This document shows, piece after piece, positions 15,521 to 23,516 of a DNA stretch of 33,964 nt; the first letter of the stretch is position 1, and each line of letters opens with the position of its first letter. The stretch comes from Halorubrum distributum JCM 10118 (GTDB lineage Archaea > Halobacteriota > Halobacteria > Halobacteriales > Haloferacaceae): positions 121,971-155,934 of the forward strand of contig NZ_AOJN01000018.1 of NCBI RefSeq assembly GCF_000337335.1. The letters run 5' to 3'. A program made the position numbers and the translations under genes. Below the pieces are notes generated by a model that was given only the letters and a program-made list of their open reading frames with translations, ran no database searches and had not been told where the DNA came from.

Positions 15521-16237
15521 GTGCCGTTCGAATCGACCGCACAGCTCGCGCCGGCCCTGCTCGACGTCTCGTTCAGGGACGGCTACGTCGGGAGCGTCAT
15601 CGCCGTCTCGCTGTACGTGAGCCTCACCGCGGTGGCGCTGAGCACGCTCGTCAGTGTCCCGGCCGCCGTCGCGATCGGACTCGCCGACTTTCCCGGCAAG
15701 GGGTTCGTGAAGTCGGTGGTCAACACCGGAATGGGGTTCCCCAGCGTGGTCGTGGGGCTGGTCGTGCTGTTCGCGGTCTCCAATCAGGGGCCGCTCGGGT
15801 CCCTCGAACTGATCTTCACCCGCGAGGCGATGATCATGTCCCAGTTCGTCCTCGCGACGCCGCCGATCACGGCGATCACTCTCGCAGCCGTGAGCGGCGT
15901 CGACGACGGGGTCCGGGACGCGGCCCGCGTCCTCGGCGGGACGCGCGTCGACGTCGCACTGGTCGTGATCAAGGAGGCCCGCTACGGGATCGCGACCGCG
16001 GTGCTGGCCGGGTTCGGCCGCGCGGTGAGCGAGGTCGGCTCCGTCCTCATCGTCGGCGGGAACATCACGAGCGCGGACGGCATCTCGAAGACGCGCACGC
16101 TGACCACGGCGATCCAGCTCGAAGCGCGGCAGGGCCAGTACGAGACCGCGATGGTGCTCGGCGCGGTGCTCGTCGCGCTCGTGTTGACGGTCAACGCGAT
16201 CGTCGTCCGCTTCGGCGACCGAGGGGTGGCGGGATGA
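15521..16237 (+). CDS. tupB: Tungstate ABC transporter permease
   Basis: This 238-aa membrane protein has five to six helices (about 21-50, 68-90, 103-125, 145-165, 170-190, 205-228). The permease motif around residues 130-165 ([47 protein letters not shown]) contains the EAA-type loop that docks with the ATPase. The start is GTG at 15521, 2 nt after the tupA stop. Its stop overlaps an ATG (16234) that begins a 15-codon frame leading to tupC. Confidence 0.92.
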   Translation: MPFESTAQLAPALLDVSFRDGYVGSVIAVSLYVSLTAVALSTLVSVPAAVAIGLADFPGKGFVKSVVNTGMGFPSVVVGLVVLFAVSNQGPLGSLELIFTREAMIMSQFVLATPPITAITLAAVSGVDDGVRDAARVLGGTRVDVALVVIKEARYGIATAVLAGFGRAVSEVGSVLIVGGNITSADGISKTRTLTTAIQLEARQGQYETAMVLGAVLVALVLTVNAIVVRFGDRGVAG

Positions 16238-16281
16238 CGCGCCGGGAAAGCGGAGCGATACGCCGCGGGGTGACGGGCTGA
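16234..16281 (+). CDS. 15-codon bridging micro-frame between tupB and tupC
   Basis: ATG at 16234 overlaps the tupB stop (ATGA), and the TGA at 16279-16281 overlaps the tupC ATG (TGATG). The frame encodes [15 protein letters not shown]. It has no domain and may simply carry ribosomes from tupB to tupC, or be coincidence; a GGTGA Shine-Dalgarno-like string precedes tupC and would suffice alone. Confidence 0.25.
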   Translation: MTRRESGAIRRGVTG

Positions 16282-17033
16282 TGCTCCGCGCGAGACACGT
16301 ATCGCGCTCGTACGGCGACGAGGCCGTGTTCCGCGACCTCTCGATCGAGGTCGGCGAGGGGGAGGTCGTCGCCGTCATCGGCCCCTCCGGCGTCGGCAAG
16401 ACGACGCTGCTCCGGACGCTCGCGCTCGCGCTCGAACCAGACGAGGGCGCCGTGACGCTCGACGGGACCGACGTCTGGGCGGTCGACGAGGCCGAGCGCC
16501 TCGCGCTGCGCCGCCGCGTCGGGATGGTGTTCCAGGAGGCGAGCCTCTTCGACGGGACGGTCGCGCGCAACGTCGAGTACGGGCTTCGGGTCCGGCGCTC
16601 GTGGAGCGACCGGCTCGCCTCGGTCTTCCGGCTGAACGGCGCCCCCGACGCGGTCGAGGAGTCCCTGGAGGTCGTGGGGCTGTCCGACAAGACGGCTCAG
16701 CCGGCCGACTCGCTGTCGGGCGGCGAGGCCCAGCGCGTGTCGTTCGCCCGCGCGCTGGCGTACGAGCCGGACGTCCTCCTGCTGGACGAGCCGACCTCCG
16801 ACCTCGACCCGCGGAACACGGCCGTCATCGAGGAGGCGATCGGCGAGGCGCGGGCCCGCGGGATCGGCGTCGTCGTCGCGACCCACGACATGCACCAAGC
16901 CGAGCGGGTCGCCGACCGCGTCGCGGTGCTGCTGGACGACGGGATCACGGAGATGGGGCCGACGGAGAAGATCTTCGAGGATCCCGACAGCGAGCGCACT
17001 CGGAAGTTCATCTCGGGCGAACTGGTGTACTAA
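16281..17033 (+). CDS. tupC: Tungstate ABC transporter ATP-binding protein
   Basis: This 250-aa ATPase powers the TupAB importer. Motifs are Walker [10 protein letters not shown] (about residues 35-43), Q-loop [10 protein letters not shown], signature LSGGEAQRV, Walker [13 protein letters not shown] and H-loop VVATHDM. A 15-residue insertion ([16 protein letters not shown]) between Q-loop and signature looks like a family variation. There is no TOBE domain of its own, so oxyanion sensing lies in the separate regulator. GGTGA is 7 nt upstream of the ATG. It ends about 45 nt before repeat copy C. Confidence 0.94.
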   Translation: MLRARHVSRSYGDEAVFRDLSIEVGEGEVVAVIGPSGVGKTTLLRTLALALEPDEGAVTLDGTDVWAVDEAERLALRRRVGMVFQEASLFDGTVARNVEYGLRVRRSWSDRLASVFRLNGAPDAVEESLEVVGLSDKTAQPADSLSGGEAQRVSFARALAYEPDVLLLDEPTSDLDPRNTAVIEEAIGEARARGIGVVVATHDMHQAERVADRVAVLLDDGITEMGPTEKIFEDPDSERTRKFISGELVY

Positions 17034-17079
17034 TAAATACCGAGGGGTGACGGGAACCGAGTCGGGCCCGGCGGTCTTG

Positions 17080-17450
17080 TTTAAATATCCGACGGCTCCG
17101 CGGTGAACACCGCCGAAGCGCCAGTCGCTTATTTATAAACAGTCGAATCTGGATCGGAGACGAACACTGCCGAAGCCCCAGCCGCGAGGACAGCGCACGC
17201 TCGCTGTGCTCCTCACTCGCTCGCTCACTGCGTTCGCTCCCTCGTTGCGGTGCTTGCGTCGCCTGCGCTGTCCTCGCGGCTGCCCCTTCGAGTCCCACCC
17301 CGCACAGCAACCGCACCTCACGCCTCCCCAGCCTCGTCAGCCGCCGTCGCTTCGCTCCGGCGACTGACTCCCTCGCGCGTGCTCCTCGCGGCCTCCGCTT
17401 CGCTCCGGCCGCTCGCAGGCACGCGCCACCGCACCGTTATTTATAAGTAA
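17080..17450 (-). repeat. Dispersed structured repeat, copy C (complete)
   Basis: This copy fills the gap between tupC and the HIT gene. The long stem has 27-nt arms (17171-17197 and 17264-17290) with the opposed CCC/CCC. Its outer part is CGAAG/CTTCG, where copies B and E have CAAAG/CTTTG, a compensatory pair change. The hairpin at 17336-17368 has arms of 11 nt with one C/A on the plus strand that becomes G.U on the minus strand. A second hairpin lies at 17388-17412. TTATTTATAA occurs at 17129-17138 and 17437-17446, the latter being the likely minus-strand promoter. Confidence 0.82.
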
Positions 17451-17464
17451 TCGACACCGCCGGC

Positions 17465-18016
17465 TCAGACATCGAAGTCGAGTTCGACCGCGTCGCCCGC
17501 GTCGACGTCGCCCGCGTCGACGACCGCGTCGTCGGCCGCGAACCCCGCGTGGAGGTGGTCGTAGGTGCGCTCGATCGCCTCCACGATCACCTTCGTGTCG
17601 CCGGTGACGGGCATGAAGTTGGTGTCGCCGCTCCACCGCGGGACGACGTGCGTGTGGAGGTGGTCGACCGAGCCGCCCGCGGCGTCGCCGCCGAGGTTCT
17701 GGCCGGTGTTGACGCCGTCGGGGTTCATGTCGCGTCGCAGCGCCGCGAGCGTCGCCGCTTTCAGCTTCGCGTGGTCGAGGAGGGCCGCGTCGTCGAGGTC
17801 GGTCGGGTCCTCGACGTGTGCGTCCGGGATCACCATCGCGTGGCCGGGGTTGTACGGCGCGTTGTTGAGGATGACGTAGTTGCGCTCGCTGCGAGCAACC
17901 ACGCGCGCCTCGCGGGCGTCCTCGCGCTCCGGCAGGACGCAGAACGGGCAGCCGTCGATGGGGTCGGCGTCGCGCTCGACCCACTCGATCCGCCACGGAG
18001 CGAAGATCCGGTCCAT
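17465..18016 (-). CDS. HIT-family nucleotide hydrolase/transferase
   Basis: This 183-aa protein has the histidine triad HLHTHVVPRW (about residues 117-126), preceded by NTGQNLGG, and CPFC (23-26) typical of the Zn-binding N-terminus of archaeal HIT proteins. IFAPWRIEWV at the start is a family hallmark. Such proteins hydrolyse adenylylated substrates such as AMP-lysine or Ap4A. Its ATG overlaps the map stop (TGATG), so the two are coupled. The C-terminal 25 residues are an Asp/Ala-rich tail that is probably disordered. Confidence 0.93.
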   Translation of the reverse strand: MDRIFAPWRIEWVERDADPIDGCPFCVLPEREDAREARVVARSERNYVILNNAPYNPGHAMVIPDAHVEDPTDLDDAALLDHAKLKAATLAALRRDMNPDGVNTGQNLGGDAAGGSVDHLHTHVVPRWSGDTNFMPVTGDTKVIVEAIERTYDHLHAGFAADDAVVDAGDVDAGDAVELDFDV

Positions 18017-18924
18017 CAGTCGTCGAAGCCGTGGATGCCCGCGGTCGTCACCTCGACGCCGTCCTCGGTGACCAAGAGGGTGTGCTCCGCCTGACTCACG
18101 AGGGCGTCGTCGTCCTCCTTCAGGACGGGGTACCCCTTGATCGCGTTCGCCTGCTTCAGGCGGCGGAGCGCCATCTCGGCGCGGTCCGTCTCCAGCCACC
18201 GCGCCGCGAACGGGAGGTCGTCGAACGCCTCGATCTCCTCGAGCGCCTGCCGCGCCCGTCGGTCGCGCACGCTCGCGGAGCCCTGCTGTTCGAAGATCTC
18301 CTCGACGGTCCCCTCGCCCACTTTCCCGCGCCCGTCGGTGGCGAACGGCTCGATGGCGACCGCCTGCCCCGGCTCGAGCTCGACCGAGCGGTCGACGCCG
18401 CGGTTCGGCACCGTCGGGCCGGTGTGGGCGTCGTAGCGCTCGACGCCGTGGCCGGAGAGGTTGAGGACGGGCGTGTAGCCGTAGCCGCGGATCACGTCCT
18501 CGATCGCCTGCCCGACCACGCCGACCTCGACGCCCGGGCCGGCCTCGTCGAGCGCGGCCTCGAGCGCCATCTCGGCGGCCTCGACGAGTTCGGGAGTGCC
18601 GGTGTGGTCGACCGTCACGGCGGCGTCGGCGATGTAGCCGTCGACGTGGACGCCGACGTCGAGACACACCATCTCCTCGCCGAACTCGGCGTCGTCGTCG
18701 CGGCCGGGCGTCGCGTGCGACGCCTCCGGGTCGACGCTGATGTTCACCGGGAAGGCGAGGCCGGCCCCCTGCTCGCGGACGAAGTCCTCCGTCCACTCGG
18801 CGACCTCGAGGTGGGTCCGGCCCGGTTCGACCATCTCGCGGGCCTCGTTCATCGCCTCGACCAACACCGCGCCGGCCTCGCGGTAGCTCTCGACCGCGTC
18901 CTCGTCCAGAGGTCCGTTGCTCAT
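18016..18924 (-). CDS. map: Methionine aminopeptidase, type II
   Basis: This 302-aa metalloenzyme removes the initiator Met from nascent proteins. Metal and catalytic residues can be seen: His in SHATPG, Asp in CLDVGVHVDGYIAD (two ligands), His in LSGHGVERYDAH, Glu in AIEPFATDG and Glu in QAEHTLLVTEDG. The 60-residue insertion before the last Glu (about 228-290) with the RRLKQANAIKGYP helix marks type II. The ATG at 18922-18924 is chosen over an upstream ATG (18951) because conserved sequence starts soon after it. It is co-transcribed with the HIT gene. Confidence 0.95.
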   Translation of the reverse strand: MSNGPLDEDAVESYREAGAVLVEAMNEAREMVEPGRTHLEVAEWTEDFVREQGAGLAFPVNISVDPEASHATPGRDDDAEFGEEMVCLDVGVHVDGYIADAAVTVDHTGTPELVEAAEMALEAALDEAGPGVEVGVVGQAIEDVIRGYGYTPVLNLSGHGVERYDAHTGPTVPNRGVDRSVELEPGQAVAIEPFATDGRGKVGEGTVEEIFEQQGSASVRDRRARQALEEIEAFDDLPFAARWLETDRAEMALRRLKQANAIKGYPVLKEDDDALVSQAEHTLLVTEDGVEVTTAGIHGFDD

Positions 18925-18984
18925 GGGTTCGGGTTCGGCGACCGCGCGCAAAGAGGTTGCGGAGGGCGGTCGATCCCCCTCCGT

Positions 18985-19221
18985 TCAGGCGCGCGCGATC
19001 TCGACGAACCACTCGTCGTCGGTCGGGTTCGCCGTCTCGTGGGCGAACCCGCGCTCCGCCAGCACGTCGTACAGCGGCACCGGCTCGAAGCTGTTCACCA
19101 GACAGAGCGACTCGTCATCGTCGAGGCCGTCGAGCGCGGCCACGATGTCGCCGAACGGTTCGCCGTCTATCTCGCGGGCGTCCAGCCGCTTGTCCGCGTC
19201 GTCGAACGGGTCGGGGCTCAT
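18985..19221 (-). CDS. DUF2249 domain protein
   Basis: This 78-aa protein consists almost entirely of a DUF2249 domain: LDAREIDGEPFGDIVAALDGLDDDESLCLVNSFEPVPLYDVLAERGF and then DDEWFVEIARA. The family is related to the TusA fold and often lies beside anaerobic-respiration or radical-SAM genes in haloarchaea, so an anaerobic or redox role is plausible but unproven. A TATA-like gctataccac lies about 27-36 nt before the ATG (19219-19221). It is divergent from the CGCGG-type gene (127 nt gap) and may be read into map. Confidence 0.85.
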   Translation of the reverse strand: MSPDPFDDADKRLDAREIDGEPFGDIVAALDGLDDDESLCLVNSFEPVPLYDVLAERGFAHETANPTDDEWFVEIARA

Positions 19222-19297
19222 AGGTCGGTTGTGGCGCCCCGCGGTGGTATAGCTCTCCCCGAAGGTGTTCGGGAGCGCGTTCTCCCGGAGTCGCGCT

Positions 19298-19309
19298 CGA
19301 ACATGTTCG
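19298..19309. promoter_or_regulatory. Perfect 12-bp palindrome CGAACATGTTCG
   Basis: It lies 39-50 nt before the ATG at 19348, in the divergent region between the DUF2249 and CGCGG-type genes. It resembles the CGAAC/GTTCG inverted repeats linked to the anaerobic regulator NarO in Haloferax, but as I recall those have a 4-nt spacer and this has 2. The match is suggestive only. Confidence 0.5.
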
Positions 19310-19347
19310 CTCGAAGACGTACGGGGCCGGAGCGCGTCCGATCGAGT

Positions 19348-19665
19348 ATGTCGAGTACGCCCACGGAGCACGACCACGAGCACGGCGCGGACCCGGTGAC
19401 CGACCACGTCCACGAGAACTCGTGGTCCGCGAACCTCGAAGGCCCCGAACACGCGGACGACCGCGACCTGCTCGTCCGGCAGGCGATCGAGGCGGTCGAA
19501 CACACGGCCGCGGGCAACCACGTCAACCTCGTCACTCACGGCGACCACGGCCACCCCGGGGAGTACCTCGTCGACGCGCTCGAGGCGGAACTCGGCGGCG
19601 ACGTCGACTGGGAGTACGTCGAGCAGTGCGGCTGCGGCGGGCACGTCGTTCGCGTCCACGCCTGA
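19348..19665 (+). CDS. CGCGG-family putative radical-SAM-modified RiPP precursor
   Basis: This 105-aa His-, Asp- and Glu-rich protein ends in EQCGCGGHVVRVHA, with the CGCGG core at residues 94-98. A family of this kind is annotated in haloarchaea as a putative ribosomally made peptide modified by a radical-SAM enzyme. The HDHEHG and HGDHGHPGEY segments and WSANLEGPEHADDRDLLVRQAIEAVEHTAAG fit a conserved leader. The ATG at 19348 follows the palindrome at 19298. No radical-SAM enzyme is in the window, so any modifying enzyme must be encoded elsewhere. Its product and activity are unknown. Confidence 0.78.
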   Translation: MSSTPTEHDHEHGADPVTDHVHENSWSANLEGPEHADDRDLLVRQAIEAVEHTAAGNHVNLVTHGDHGHPGEYLVDALEAELGGDVDWEYVEQCGCGGHVVRVHA

Positions 19666-19690
19666 CGGGTCGGCCGGACGGACAGCGGCG

Positions 19691-21748
19691 CTACTCGCTT
19701 TCTTCCGCCGCTCGCGGGAGCCACATCCGGACCACCGTCCCGGTCGGCTCGCGGGTGTTGATCTCGAGGTCGCCGCCGGACTCCGTGACGATCCAGTGGA
19801 CGAGCCAGAGGCCGAGCCCGCTCGCGTGTTCGAGCGCCGTCTCCCGCGCCTCCGAGAACACGGTCCGCTCGACCGGCGGGATCCCCGGCCCGTCGTCCGC
19901 CACGTCGAGCCGGAACCGGTCGCCGTCGCCGTCGGCGACGACGGTCGCCTCCACGTGCGGGTCGTCGCCGTCGTTGTGGACGACGGCGTTCTCCAACACG
20001 TTCCGGACCGCCGACTCGAGCAGCTCGTCGGCGGAGACGACCGCCGACTCGGGGACGGTCGCCGTCACCGTCGCGTGGGGGAACGACGACTCCAGCGACT
20101 CGCAGAGCCGCTCGACGAGCGCGGCCAGATCGATCTCGGTCCGGCCCGCGTCGCTGTGGAGCGCGACGTCGATCTCGCGCGCCTGGTCGCTAAGGTGGGT
20201 CAGGGTCCGCACCTTCCGGTCGATGATGTCGAGGTACGGATCGCCCTCCTCGTCGACGTGCTCGCGGAGCAGGTCGGCGTACCCCCCGATGACGTTGGTG
20301 TCGTTCTTCAGGTCGTGTCGCAGCACTCGGTTCAACACCTGAAGCCGCTGTTCGTACCGCCGCGCGTCCGTGACGTCGGTCGCGGTGATGACGACCTCGC
20401 GCGTGTCGGCGAACAGCCGCTCGATCACGGTCTCGAACCGGCGCCAACTGCCGTCGGCGCACGCGATCCGGTGCGTGAGCGACTGCGGTTCGGCGCTGTC
20501 GAAGGCGCGCTCGAAGGCCCGCTGCGCCTCGCGTCGGTCCTCGGGGTGGACCAGGTCGATGACCGGGCGCCCCTCGACCTCGTTCGCCTTGTGACCGATC
20601 AGTCGCTCTATCGACGGGCTCACGTACCGGAGCAGTCCGTCCTCGCCGCAGACCCCGATCACGTTCGGCGACTTCTCGATGAGCGCCCGGTAGCGCCGCT
20701 GGAGCGTCTCCCGCTCGGTCACGTCGCGGAACAGCAGGACCGTCCCGCCGCGGGTCGTCCCCGGCCCCGTGATGTCGTGGACGTCGACCGTCAGGAACCG
20801 CGGCGCGCCGCCCCCGTCGACCGTCACGCGGAACTCGTCGTCGGCCGGCTCCTCCGTCACCGCGTCGGCGACCGTCGGGACGTCTGCGAACGCCTCGTCG
20901 GCGTGGACGCCGACGTTCGCGTCCGGGAACAGCGCCTCGGCCGGGTCGTTGTTGTCGACCACCCGGCCGTCGGCGTCGCAGACGACGACGCCGTCAGAGA
21001 GGTTCGCGAACACCGCTTCGCGGGCGATCGGCGAGACGTCGAGCAGCCGGTACCGGAACACGACCCACGCCAAAAGCGCCGAGGTCCCGCTGAAGGCGAT
21101 CGGTGTGAAGTCGACCAACCCGTCCTCCGGCCCGACGAGTCCGGCGATGCCGGCCGCACCGAGCGCCAGCGGTGCGACGCCGGCGACGAAGAGGACGGCG
21201 GCCTGCCGGCGAAACACGCCGTCGCGGGTGACGGCGGCGTAGCCGAGGACGGCGAAGGTGAACAGGTTGACCGCGTAGGTGTAGCCGACGAACCCGAGCA
21301 GCGCGGGCGTCGGCGCGTACTCCAGGATCCGGAAGCCGCCGGCGTCGACGAGGACCGGATCGAGGTAGAACAGCGGGTCGACGCCGACCGTCCAGACGGG
21401 GACGACGACCGCCGCGGGGACGACCCAGAAGAGCGCGAAGCGGCGCCGGTCGAGCCACGCGGTCCGGTCCACGTACGAGAGGACGAAGGCGGGCCACGCC
21501 ACCGCTAAGCCGGCGGAGCCGAGCCAGACGAACCGGTTGAAAAACAGCGTGGCGCCGAGCGAACTCGCCGACAGCTGGGCCGCGTACGCCAGCGACCAGA
21601 CGCCGGCGGTGCCCGCGACGCCGACGAAGCTCCACAGGAGAACGCGACCGCCGCGCGAGCGGTTCCCGACCGCGTACGCGGCGAACGCGAAGGACGCGGC
21701 GGCCGCGACGAGCAACGGGACCGTGTACGGCGTCGCTTGCCACGCCAT
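19691..21748 (-). CDS. Sensor histidine kinase with 7-helix N-terminus and two PAS domains
   Basis: This 685-aa membrane kinase has seven hydrophobic helices in the first 230 residues (histidine-kinase 7TM sensor). A first PAS (about 238-340, SDGVVVCDADGRVVDNN), a second PAS (about 345-460, NVIGVCGEDGLLRYVSPSIERLIGHK), an HisKA segment LRHDLKNDTNVIGGYADLL with the phospho-His, and a HATPase domain with ENAVVHN (N-box), DDGPGIP (G1) and GLGLWLV (G2) follow. No response regulator is adjacent, as is usual for haloarchaeal orphan kinases. The ATG at 21746-21748 is chosen at the first helix; a TATA-like ttttacgg lies 24-32 nt upstream. Confidence 0.92.
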   Translation of the reverse strand: MAWQATPYTVPLLVAAAASFAFAAYAVGNRSRGGRVLLWSFVGVAGTAGVWSLAYAAQLSASSLGATLFFNRFVWLGSAGLAVAWPAFVLSYVDRTAWLDRRRFALFWVVPAAVVVPVWTVGVDPLFYLDPVLVDAGGFRILEYAPTPALLGFVGYTYAVNLFTFAVLGYAAVTRDGVFRRQAAVLFVAGVAPLALGAAGIAGLVGPEDGLVDFTPIAFSGTSALLAWVVFRYRLLDVSPIAREAVFANLSDGVVVCDADGRVVDNNDPAEALFPDANVGVHADEAFADVPTVADAVTEEPADDEFRVTVDGGGAPRFLTVDVHDITGPGTTRGGTVLLFRDVTERETLQRRYRALIEKSPNVIGVCGEDGLLRYVSPSIERLIGHKANEVEGRPVIDLVHPEDRREAQRAFERAFDSAEPQSLTHRIACADGSWRRFETVIERLFADTREVVITATDVTDARRYEQRLQVLNRVLRHDLKNDTNVIGGYADLLREHVDEEGDPYLDIIDRKVRTLTHLSDQAREIDVALHSDAGRTEIDLAALVERLCESLESSFPHATVTATVPESAVVSADELLESAVRNVLENAVVHNDGDDPHVEATVVADGDGDRFRLDVADDGPGIPPVERTVFSEARETALEHASGLGLWLVHWIVTESGGDLEINTREPTGTVVRMWLPRAAEESE

Positions 21749-21822
21749 CGATACCGGTAGGATGCGAGAGCACCGTAAAAAGGGACCGAATCCCCTAACC
21801 CGTTTGAGGAGAGTGAGTCCGT

Positions 21823-22290
21823 ATGCTCGAACCGGGCGACTCCGCACCCGAGATCACGCTCACCGACCACCGCGGGGAGGCGGTCACCGTCGACCCGGCG
21901 GCGGCCAGTCACACGGTCGTGTACTTCTATCCCCGCGCCGACACGCCCGGCTGTACCGCCGAGGCGTGTAGCTTCCGCGACGAGTGGAGCGCGTTCGAGG
22001 CGGCCGACGTCGCCGTCGTCGGGATCAGCGACGACCCCGTCGCGGACCTCGAACCGTTCGCCGCCGAGTACGACCTCCCCTTCTCCCTCCTCTCGGACCC
22101 CGACGGCGAGGTCGCGAGCGCGTACGACTCCTACGGCGAGAAGTCGATGTTCGGGAACACCTTCGACGGCGTGTTCCGGAACACGTACGTCCTCGACGAC
22201 GAGGGGACCGTCGTCTTGGCCTACGAGGGCGTCTCTCCCGTAGACCACGCGGTCGAGATACTCGACGACGTCCGCGCGCTCGACGACTGA
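21823..22290 (+). CDS. bcp: Thioredoxin-dependent peroxiredoxin, Bcp type
   Basis: This 155-aa enzyme reduces peroxides in the cytoplasm. Peroxidatic Cys44 in PRADTPGCT and the resolving Cys49 five residues later (TAEAC) give the atypical two-Cys Bcp pattern, followed by SFRDEW. GISDDPVADLEPFAAEYDLPFSLLSDPDGEVASAY is typical. The length is normal. The ATG at 21823 follows a GAGGAG string, and the gene is divergent from the kinase. Confidence 0.95.
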   Translation: MLEPGDSAPEITLTDHRGEAVTVDPAAASHTVVYFYPRADTPGCTAEACSFRDEWSAFEAADVAVVGISDDPVADLEPFAAEYDLPFSLLSDPDGEVASAYDSYGEKSMFGNTFDGVFRNTYVLDDEGTVVLAYEGVSPVDHAVEILDDVRALDD

Positions 22291-22343
22291 ACGCCGACCG
22301 GTCGTCGGCGAGCGGAATCCGCCGACTGCCGTCACCCGGTAGT

Positions 22344-22367
22344 ATTATTACTTGTCATGAGACAAGT
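22344..22367 (+). promoter_or_regulatory. TATA box and start-site palindrome of the SppA operon
   Basis: TATA-like attatta (22344-22350) is 24-30 nt before the ATG at 22374. A perfect inverted repeat ACTTGTC-ATGA-GACAAGT (22350-22367) begins at the last base of the TATA box and covers the expected transcription start. It looks like an operator; a short leader hairpin is the alternative. Confidence 0.65.
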
Positions 22368-22373
22368 GAAACG

Positions 22374-23516
22374 ATGCCCTCCAAGCGAACGTTCGCGAAG
22401 CGCTTAGCGGCGCTCGCGGCGACCGGGCTGGGAGTCGGCGGACCGATCGAAGCCCTGACCTCGGAACCGCCGCCCGACGCGACCCTCGCGGTCGAACCGG
22501 CCGCGACGGGCGCCGGAGCGAGCGACGGCGAACCGACGGACGCCGACCCGACGAGCGGCCGCGACGGCGCCGGAGCCGACGGACCGCGATCGGCGGTCGC
22601 CGCCGGGACGTACGACCCGGCCGCGGCCGCGTCGAACGCCGTCGACACCGTCGTGACCGGACGGGTCGACCCCGCAGTCCTGACGGCGACCGGGCTGCCG
22701 AGCGGGGTCGGGAGCCGGCTCCGGCGACTGCTCGACCGATACGAAAGCGTGTCGCTCGCCGCCGCGCGACAGGCGACCGGCGGCGCCGCGCTCACCGCGG
22801 ACGGGCTCGAGGGGTGCGCCGTCGCGGTCGGCGACGTCGACGCGGCCGCGCTGGCCGCCGAGCTCGACGCCGACCCCGCGGTGACTCGCGAGGCGGACGA
22901 CGGCTCCGGATTCGCCCGGTTCCGGGCGCGGGGCCTCGGGTCGGCGGTCGGCGTGGCCCCGGGCGAACTCGTGGCCGCGTACGGGCCGACCGCCGCCGTC
23001 GCCGCGGCGCACCGCGACGCCGGAATCGGCGGGGGCGTCGACGGCGGAGCGCGGCGACGAGCGGGCACGAGCGCGAGCTACGGCCCCCTCCCCTCGCTGC
23101 TCGAGGGCGACGCGACGGTGTGTGTCGACCTCGGACCGGACGCCCGCGACCACCTCCGAAGCGTGCTCGCCGACGCGCCCGACGAGCTCCGCACCGCGGT
23201 CGACGCGTCGGGCGCGGTCGGGGCGTCGCTCCGCGTGACCGGCGGGGAATCCGCTACCGGAGGCGCGGACCCCGGAGATCCGAGCGTCGCGCTGCGGTAC
23301 GGCGCGGTCGCGGACCCCCGACGCCTCGACAGGGAGACGGCCGAGGCGATCGCGCGGGCCGCCCGGGAGGGCGAGACCTCGCTCGCGGACGCGAGCGTCA
23401 CCCGACACGGGCGGACCGTGATCGTCGACGGCGCGGCCGAGAGCGACCTCTTCGCCGCCCACGCTTCGCTGTTCGACGGGACCGTCGGCGACCCGATCGA
23501 GGTGGCCGACGCGTGA
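22374..23516 (+). CDS. Exported hypothetical protein, first gene of SppA operon
   Basis: I do not recognise a family for this 380-aa protein. It has an N-terminal twin-residue signal-like segment (KRTFAKRLAALAATGLGVGGPIEAL, about 4-28), a low-complexity linker to about residue 80, and a repeated alpha/beta pattern: two halves with similar strings (ALTADGLEGCAVAVGDVDAAALAAEL and DDGSGFARFRARGLGSAVGVAPGELVAAYG). The product is acidic and Ala-rich, probably secreted or surface-exposed. The ATG at 22374 fits the TATA box and palindrome. Its stop overlaps the GTG of the next small frame (GTGA). Confidence 0.7.
   Translation: MPSKRTFAKRLAALAATGLGVGGPIEALTSEPPPDATLAVEPAATGAGASDGEPTDADPTSGRDGAGADGPRSAVAAGTYDPAAAASNAVDTVVTGRVDPAVLTATGLPSGVGSRLRRLLDRYESVSLAAARQATGGAALTADGLEGCAVAVGDVDAAALAAELDADPAVTREADDGSGFARFRARGLGSAVGVAPGELVAAYGPTAAVAAAHRDAGIGGGVDGGARRRAGTSASYGPLPSLLEGDATVCVDLGPDARDHLRSVLADAPDELRTAVDASGAVGASLRVTGGESATGGADPGDPSVALRYGAVADPRRLDRETAEAIARAAREGETSLADASVTRHGRTVIVDGAAESDLFAAHASLFDGTVGDPIEVADA

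Noticed and set aside
17133..17321. Short minus-strand reading frames inside the repeats (also 11498-11686, 32305-32514, 33728-33961, 2-184)
   Set aside because: They share stretches such as RGWGGVR only because the DNA is repeated. Frames, starts and lengths differ between copies, and changes follow base pairing rather than codons.
17465..19012. 515-aa minus-strand frame spanning the HIT and methionine aminopeptidase region
   Set aside because: It is the HIT gene plus an out-of-frame extension through map; Arg/Gly-rich sequence upstream of the HIT start is not a protein domain.
19298..19309. Firm NarO binding site
   Set aside because: Half-site matches but the spacer is 2 nt, where I recall 4, and no other denitrification gene lies here; kept only as a palindrome.
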